Below, in pieces: positions 51,849 to 56,590 of a stretch of 56,590 bases of DNA. Each line of letters opens with the position of its first letter. Within the stretch, counting starts at the first letter, position 1. The notes under the pieces are model-generated. The model made no database searches. It saw only the letters and a program-made list of their open reading frames with translations, and was not told the DNA's origin. The translations under genes were made by a program, and so were the position numbers. This DNA is from Dehalococcoidia bacterium (GTDB taxonomy: Bacteria; Chloroflexota; Dehalococcoidia; Lucifugimonadales; Lucifugimonadaceae): positions 1-56,590 of the forward strand of contig SHXW01000016.1 of the NCBI GenBank assembly GCA_009693115.1, given 5' to 3'.

Positions 51849-52732
51849 CAGACGGGCAGCCCTTCAAGAAAACTCAGGACGGCCGCGTTAAACGCCCCAG
51901 GGTTGTCTCCTGCGACCAGGTGCCCTGCTTTTTCAATGGTGACTGACCTGCTGTCCGGCACAGAGGCGAGCATCCTCTGCACGGTGCGGTTCGAGATCAT
52001 GTCGCTCTGCTCGCCGATGACGAACAGGGCGGGGCAGCGCACGTTCGACAACGCCTCCCACTGCGATTTGGGTTCATAGGGCGCCGATGAGCGGGAACTG
52101 CGGACGGCGGGGTCCCACTTCCACGCCCACTTACCGTCCGGCCTCTGCCGCACGCTGTTCCTGAGTGACCCGCGTACCTGCTCCGGGGTGCGGCGTGGGT
52201 TATATGCCAACACGCGGGCCACGATGTGCTCGAAATCGTCAAACTCTGCCGGGGCTGTGAAGTCCGAGACAGATCTGCGCCCTGCCTCCAGACTTTCGGG
52301 AGCAGCCTCGGTGACGATCAGCGCTCTCACTCTGGCGGGATTCTGCCCGGCGAAGGTATAGGCAGTCCGGCCGCCCATTGAGAGCCCGCACACGGCGAGG
52401 GAACGCAGGCCCAGGCCATTCACGAACGCCTCGGTGTCTGAAACGAAGGAGCCAAGCCCGTATTCGCCGGTCGGCGACCATGCGCTGTCGCCGTGACCGC
52501 GCAAATCGAGCGCGATGCAGTGGTACTTGTGTCTTAGCGCGAGCGCGGCGAAGTCCCATGAGTGCGCCTGCTGCGCGAACCCGTGCAGGAACAGCAGGGG
52601 AGGGAGGTGCGGGTTGCCCCAGTCGAGGTAGTGCAGGCGGATGCCGTTAACGTTGACCGAGCGGTCCTGTGGAGTCGCAGGCTCGACTACGGTTACGCCT
52701 GCGGCCCGGGCAGCAAGCACGGCCTCAGACAC
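51848..52732 (-). CDS. Alpha/beta-fold hydrolase
   Basis: A 294-residue hydrolase: oxyanion segment LFLHGFAQ, DLRGHGDS, nucleophile elbow GLSMGG, acid in IGEQSD, and catalytic His in KAGHLV. It is similar in layout to epoxide hydrolases and ring-cleavage product hydrolases. The first ten residues are unconserved. It is the first gene of a pair with the MFS transporter. Substrate unknown. Confidence 0.88.
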   Translation of the reverse strand: MSEAVLAARAAGVTVVEPATPQDRSVNVNGIRLHYLDWGNPHLPPLLFLHGFAQQAHSWDFAALALRHKYHCIALDLRGHGDSAWSPTGEYGLGSFVSDTEAFVNGLGLRSLAVCGLSMGGRTAYTFAGQNPARVRALIVTEAAPESLEAGRRSVSDFTAPAEFDDFEHIVARVLAYNPRRTPEQVRGSLRNSVRQRPDGKWAWKWDPAVRSSRSSAPYEPKSQWEALSNVRCPALFVIGEQSDMISNRTVQRMLASVPDSRSVTIEKAGHLVAGDNPGAFNAAVLSFLEGLPV

Positions 52733-52956
52733 AGTGTTTCCTTGACGATTGCACGATGCCGTGTGAAAGCTCCGACGCGTGCGCTGTCTGTTTGTGGGCC
52801 ACTCCTGCCCCTCTGCCTGGCCGGAGAAGGATCAGGGACATGAGCTCTCGGTCCCGGCCCAGCATGATAGCCCCGCCCGGCCCACCGGCGCATGTGTGCC
52901 CGCGGATCCACTTCGGCGCATGAGGCGCGATGCGGGACAACTCTGACCGTCAGCGC

Positions 52957-53736
52957 CTAGAGGCCCATGATGGAGTACCCGGCGTCCACGGGGATGACCG
53001 CTCCGGTTATCCCGCTCGCAAGGTCGCTGAGGAGGAATAGGGAAGCGTTGGCGACCTCTTCGTGGTTTACGTTACGCTTCATCGCAGAACGGGTCTCATA
53101 AGCGCTCCGCATCTCGTTGAACCCCGGGATGCTGCGGGCGGCCAGTGTAGGAAGCGGGCCTGCGGACACAGCGTTCACCCGCACCTTCTTCGGCCCGAAC
53201 TCCGCTGCGAGCTGTCTGACGATGTTCTCCAGGGCAGACTTGGCGGTGCCCATGATGTTGTAGCCGGGGTAGACGCGTCCGGCAGCGTCAAATGTAAGGG
53301 TCACCACCGACCCGCCGTGCTCACCCATCAGGGGCACTGCCTTGCTGACGACGGGCACGAGCGTATATGCGCTGACTTCCAGTGCCGTGCGGAAGCCCTG
53401 CAGGCTGGTCTTTGAGAATGCGCCGCCCAGGTCGTCATGCTGCGCGTAGGCGATGCTGTGCACGATCATGTCCACGCGCCCGTACTTTTCACCAACGCGC
53501 CGGTAGACGTTTTCAACCTGCGCCTCGTCAATGGCGTCGCACTCGACCAGCAGAGAAGAGCCGAGGGGAGCGACGGCCTTTTCGACATGCTCCTTGAGCC
53601 GTTCGTTCTGATATGAGAACGCCATCTGCGCTCCCGCCGCGGCGACCTGCTGGGCGATGGCGTAGGCGATGCTGCGCTGGTTGGCCACGCCGAAGATGAC
53701 GCACGTTTTGCCTGTCAGGTCGATGGTTTTAGGCAA
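52957..53736 (-). CDS. fabI: Enoyl-ACP reductase FabI
   Basis: The last reductive step of each fatty acid elongation cycle. At 259 residues: GVANQRSIAYAIA (NADH loop of FabI rather than the FabG TGxxxGIG), HSIAYA, and YNIMGTAK, the Y-X6-K catalytic pair typical of FabI. The C-terminus GAVIPVDAGYSIMG fits. The start is a TTG at 53736 with GGAG six bases upstream. The 225 bases on each side carry only intergenic repeats. Confidence 0.95.
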   Translation of the reverse strand: MPKTIDLTGKTCVIFGVANQRSIAYAIAQQVAAAGAQMAFSYQNERLKEHVEKAVAPLGSSLLVECDAIDEAQVENVYRRVGEKYGRVDMIVHSIAYAQHDDLGGAFSKTSLQGFRTALEVSAYTLVPVVSKAVPLMGEHGGSVVTLTFDAAGRVYPGYNIMGTAKSALENIVRQLAAEFGPKKVRVNAVSAGPLPTLAARSIPGFNEMRSAYETRSAMKRNVNHEEVANASLFLLSDLASGITGAVIPVDAGYSIMGL

Positions 53737-53884
53737 GGTCGACTCCCATTGAGAGAGAGGTGATAGTCAGGTATGTCGGTTCCAGACCGGAAAAAGATAT
53801 CAGGCGGCCCATCGGTCAGGTGAAGTCGAATCCATGAGCCTCCTTCGGATGCCGGTCGCCCGCGTTGGTCGCGATGCCCGCACC

Positions 53885-53955
53885 CTAGTCCTCTCCCGCA
53901 AGGGAATAGGGGAGCGGGATTCTTCCCCCTCGGTGCGCTCGGGGTCAGAATGACA
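53885..53955. repeat. Intergenic repeat between fabI and the enolase-family gene
   Basis: TCCTCTCCCGCAAGGGAATAGGGGA followed by GCGGGATTCTT and GGTCAGAATGAC. The GCGGGATTCTT...CAGAATGAC part recurs at 55408-55440 next to the second enolase-family gene. Confidence 0.65.
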
Positions 53956-53961
53956 TTGCGC

Positions 53962-55209
53962 CTACCAGTTCGTGTAGGAGCCGTCGGTGCGGTGCAGGTG
54001 CGGCGCCTCCCAAGGGCGGAACGGTTCGTTGAGGCAGCTCTCATCCACCTCGATGCCGAGGCCGGGAGCGTCCGGGACTATGAACCGGGCGTCCTTGAAC
54101 TTCATCCCTGTCTTGAATATGCGCTCATCATCGTGCCGGTCTGGGGCCCACGGGTTGCGCCATGTCTCCAGCCATGCGAAATTCGGGATGGCGGCGGCGA
54201 AGTGGACGGTGGCTATGGTGCAGATGGGTCCGAGCGGGTTATGGGGCATGAGGTCTATGTAGTGCGCCTCGGCCCAGCCAGCCACCTTCATCGCCTCTGT
54301 GAAGCCTCCCACGTTGCAGAGGTCCAGCCGGGCGTAGTTCGTGATGCCGCGCTCGATGAACGGCAGGAACTGCCACTTGGACGAGAACTCCTCGCCGATG
54401 GCGAAGGGGACAGGCGTCATCTTGCGGAGGGTTTCGTAGGCCTCCGGAGACTCGTCCCTGATGGGCTCCTCGATGAAGTCCAGTGTGCCCACGGGCATCA
54501 TCTGCAGGAAGGATGCCGCTTCGGCCACGGAGAGCCTGTGGTGGTAGTCCACGCCGAGCACGGCCTCGCGCCCGAGGGCTTCGCGCGTCTTGATGTACCA
54601 CTCTGCGGTGCGGGCAATGGACACCCGCGGCTCGAACAGGCCCGGCTCGTACTTCGCGGTGGCCCTGTCGCCATCGCGGGCGATCTTCGCCCCGGCGTGG
54701 AGGTCGCGGATATCCGCCGCTGGTTTCGGCGTGCCGCCCTGAGGGATGCCCATGCTTTCGGAGGAGAGGCGGAAGCAGTTCCACCCGGCATCGAGGAGCC
54801 GCTTGCCCTGTTCGATCATCTCCGGGCCGATGGGCGCGGAGGTCGTGGCGAAGGTGTGGACATTGTCCCTGTGCTTGCCGCCGAGGAGCTCGTAGACGGG
54901 AACCTTGAGGGCCTTGCCGGCGATGTCATAGAGGGCGATGTCTATGGCGGACATGGCGGCGGTGAGGACGCGGCCGCCCTCGAAGTACTGCGAGCGGTAC
55001 ATCTCCTGCCAGAGGGCGCCGCGCTTCATGGGGTCACGGCCGATGAGCCACTCGCGGTAATGCTTGACTGCGCCTGCCACGGCGAGTTCGCGTCCGGAAA
55101 GGCCGGACTCGCCCCAGCCATGGATGCCGGCGTCGGTCTCGACCTTGACGAGCATCTGGTTGCGGTGGCCGACCCAGACGGGGTAGCCCTTGATGTCCGT
55201 GATTTTCAA
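53962..55209 (-). CDS. Mandelate racemase/muconate lactonizing family enzyme (enolase superfamily)
   Basis: A 415-residue enolase-superfamily enzyme. The capping domain has GYPVWVGHRNQMLVKVET and WGESGLSGRE. The barrel has metal ligands Asp in GVDYHH, Glu in FIEEP and Glu in GEEFSSKW, and the general-base region MPHNPLGP, as in galactonate/mannonate dehydratase-like members. It most likely dehydrates an acid sugar. The start is a TTG at 55209. It is a tandem paralog of the next gene; the central loop (about residues 130-190) differs most between them. Expansion of this family is a known feature of SAR202 genomes, from memory. Confidence 0.9.
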   Translation of the reverse strand: MKITDIKGYPVWVGHRNQMLVKVETDAGIHGWGESGLSGRELAVAGAVKHYREWLIGRDPMKRGALWQEMYRSQYFEGGRVLTAAMSAIDIALYDIAGKALKVPVYELLGGKHRDNVHTFATTSAPIGPEMIEQGKRLLDAGWNCFRLSSESMGIPQGGTPKPAADIRDLHAGAKIARDGDRATAKYEPGLFEPRVSIARTAEWYIKTREALGREAVLGVDYHHRLSVAEAASFLQMMPVGTLDFIEEPIRDESPEAYETLRKMTPVPFAIGEEFSSKWQFLPFIERGITNYARLDLCNVGGFTEAMKVAGWAEAHYIDLMPHNPLGPICTIATVHFAAAIPNFAWLETWRNPWAPDRHDDERIFKTGMKFKDARFIVPDAPGLGIEVDESCLNEPFRPWEAPHLHRTDGSYTNW

Positions 55210-55404
55210 TCTGTTGCTACCTGCGGATGGTAATGGCGAATTCTAACGGAACCGTGCCTGCTCGCCCTGAATCTGTCGAAAGGTCTCGGAACCATCTTCC
55301 ATGACGGGGTGACTCATGGGCGCTACGGCCCCTCATCCCGAGTGAGACGAGCGGTCAATCAAGTGGTCAACCCTCATCCAGCCCTGTTGCGTCCAGTCGG
55401 CATC

Positions 55405-55442
55405 CGGAGGAGCGGGATTCTTCGACCCGCTCAGAATGACGG
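55405..55442. repeat. Second copy of the CAGAATGAC intergenic repeat
   Basis: GGAGCGGGATTCTTCGACCC and CTCAGAATGACGGGG match the element at 53915-53955, both directly after the stop codon of an enolase-family gene. Confidence 0.6.
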
Positions 55443-55444
55443 GG

Positions 55445-56590
55445 CTACCAGTTCGTGTGGGAGCCGTCGCGGCGGTGCAGGTGCGGCATCTCGGCGAAGC
55501 GGAAGGGCTCTGTGAGCGAGGCTTCGTCAACTTCGACGCCGAGGCCGGGCTGGTCCAGCAGGGTCACGCGGCCGGGCGTGATCGCAGGCTGAACCGGGAA
55601 GACTTCCTTCGAGTAGAAGCCCGGGTGCTCGCCGGGAGAGTCGCGTATTTCAAGCCAGGAGAAGTTCGGCGCGGCGGACGCCACGTGTGAAGTCGCGGCC
55701 ACGCAGATCGGCCCGAGCGGGTTGTGCGGCATGAGGTCTATGTAGTGCGCCTCACACCAGCCGGCCACCTTCATGGCCTCGGTGATGCCGCCGATGTTGC
55801 ACACGTCAACTCGCATGTAGTTCGTCAGGCCGCGCTCGATATATGGGAGGGCCTGCCATTTGGATGAAAACTCCTCGCCGATGGCGAAGGGGACCGGGGT
55901 CATGCTGCGGAGCGCAGCGTAGGCCTCGGGCGACTCGTCGCGTATCGGCTCTTCCAGGAAGTCCAGCGTGTGCGGGGGCATCATCTGGCAGAGCGACGCG
56001 GCCTCAGCCACGGACAGACGGTGGTGGTAGTCGGTGCCGATGACCGGGGCCATTCCGACGGCCTCCCGCACCTTGATGACCGCCTCCGCGAAGGCCGGGA
56101 TGTGCTCGCGCGGCTCATAGAGGCTGCTGTCCTCCTCATCCTTTGTGCTGAGGTGGATGCGGAAGCAATTGAAGCCGGCGGCGATGATCTTCTTCGCCAT
56201 GGCCGTCATTTCGCGAGCGTCCTTGCCGCCGCCAGTGGCGAAGGTGGGGATCCAGTCGCGGTGCTTTCCGCCGAGGAGTTGATACACGGGCACGCCGAGC
56301 TTTTTGCCCGCGATATCATGCAAGGCGATGTCTATGGCGGAGATGGCCCCGGTGAGGACGCGTCCACCTTCGAAGTACTGCGAGCGGTACATCTCCTGCC
56401 ACAGTGCGCCGCGCTTCATGGGGTCGCGTCCCACCAGCCATTCCCGGTAGTGCTTGACCGCGCCTTCGACTGCCAGTTCACGGGACGAGACACCGGACTC
56501 GCCCCAGCCATAGATGCCCTCGTTGGTTTCGACTTTGACGAGCATCTGGTTGCGGGTGCCAACCCAGACGGGGTAGGGCTTGACGTCCGT
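55445..56590 (-). CDS. Second mandelate racemase family enzyme, 5' truncated by the window
   Basis: At least 381 residues are visible; the frame continues to the window edge, where 15 codons upstream of the first ATG still match the paralog (PYPVWVGTRNQ), so only about five residues are missing. The metal ligands (GTDYHH, FLEEP, GEEFSSKW) and MPHNPLGP are intact. It shares the C-terminal PHLHRRDGSHTNW with its neighbour. The loop that shapes substrate choice is shorter by about 25 residues. The 235 bases between the two genes carry the GCGGGATTCTT...CAGAATGAC repeat. Confidence 0.9.
   Translation of the reverse strand, partial: TDVKPYPVWVGTRNQMLVKVETNEGIYGWGESGVSSRELAVEGAVKHYREWLVGRDPMKRGALWQEMYRSQYFEGGRVLTGAISAIDIALHDIAGKKLGVPVYQLLGGKHRDWIPTFATGGGKDAREMTAMAKKIIAAGFNCFRIHLSTKDEEDSSLYEPREHIPAFAEAVIKVREAVGMAPVIGTDYHHRLSVAEAASLCQMMPPHTLDFLEEPIRDESPEAYAALRSMTPVPFAIGEEFSSKWQALPYIERGLTNYMRVDVCNIGGITEAMKVAGWCEAHYIDLMPHNPLGPICVAATSHVASAAPNFSWLEIRDSPGEHPGFYSKEVFPVQPAITPGRVTLLDQPGLGVEVDEASLTEPFRFAEMPHLHRRDGSHTNW

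Noticed and set aside
1-56590. CRISPR arrays, transposases or prophage genes
   Set aside because: No regularly spaced repeats, integrase, transposase or phage structural gene was seen; repeats are intergenic hairpins or a coding TP repeat.

Overview
This window is a high-GC bacterial chromosome segment. The gene content points to Chloroflexota, most likely a Dehalococcoidia or SAR202-like lineage. This is inferred from the combination of a coenzyme F420 gene (cofE), a full cobalamin salvage and nucleotide-loop cluster, a core-only MetE-type methyltransferase, an RraA-like protein, tandem enolase-superfamily paralogs and many TP-rich-linker lipoproteins. No rRNA or marker gene fixes the taxonomy. 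There is no prophage, insertion sequence or CRISPR array. Coding density is high, TTG and GTG starts are common, and intergenic spaces repeatedly carry GC-rich inverted repeats with CCCTCTCCC / GGGAGAGGG arms.

Region 1 (1-6.4 kb): the 3' end of a surface protein with a PPATG-type anchor, a DUF2723 membrane glycosyltransferase, cofE, a basic zinc-ribbon protein, a SufR-like Fe-S repressor candidate and a small secreted repeat protein. Region 2 (6.7-18.1 kb): vitamin B12. A TTGACA promoter drives a cobalamin riboswitch with an intrinsic terminator in front of btuC-btuF-btuD on the plus strand. A convergent minus-strand group encodes cobO, a DinB-like protein, cobT, cobS, cbiB, a cobC-like phosphatase, cobQ and cobU. 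It can adenosylate, amidate and complete corrinoids, but no corrin-ring synthesis gene is present. Region 3 (18.5-32.6 kb): a MacB/LolCDE-type ABC exporter pair, mobA-like, rraA-like and tenA, a cupredoxin lipoprotein, a bicupin, an EmrB-type efflux pump, a methyltransferase, a core-MetE-like enzyme, a stand-alone Lrp ligand-binding domain, a GIY-YIG protein and a dienelactone hydrolase.

Region 4 (32.9-38.1 kb): crcB, tRNA-Asn, tag, a DtxR-family regulator with a leaderless promoter, and the assimilatory sulfate genes cysH and sat on the minus strand. The cysH leader is the most interesting feature of the window. An extended -10 promoter lies only 10 nt before a 27-codon ORF with three Cys codons among four, and this ORF is followed 4 nt later by an intrinsic terminator whose right arm can instead pair with an upstream leader segment. 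That is the layout of a cysteine-responsive transcription attenuator. The sat reading frame also opens in-frame upstream with four Cys codons in its first ten.

Region 5 (38.4-56.6 kb): an SDR oxidoreductase, a class III aminotransferase, two Opp/Dpp ATPases without permeases, tRNA-Gln, a HIT protein, tRNA-Ala, a two-component system, a TP-rich lipoprotein and a 974-residue secreted protein built of repeated beta modules, an alpha/beta hydrolase with an MFS transporter, fabI, and two tandem mandelate-racemase-type enzymes, the last cut by the window end.
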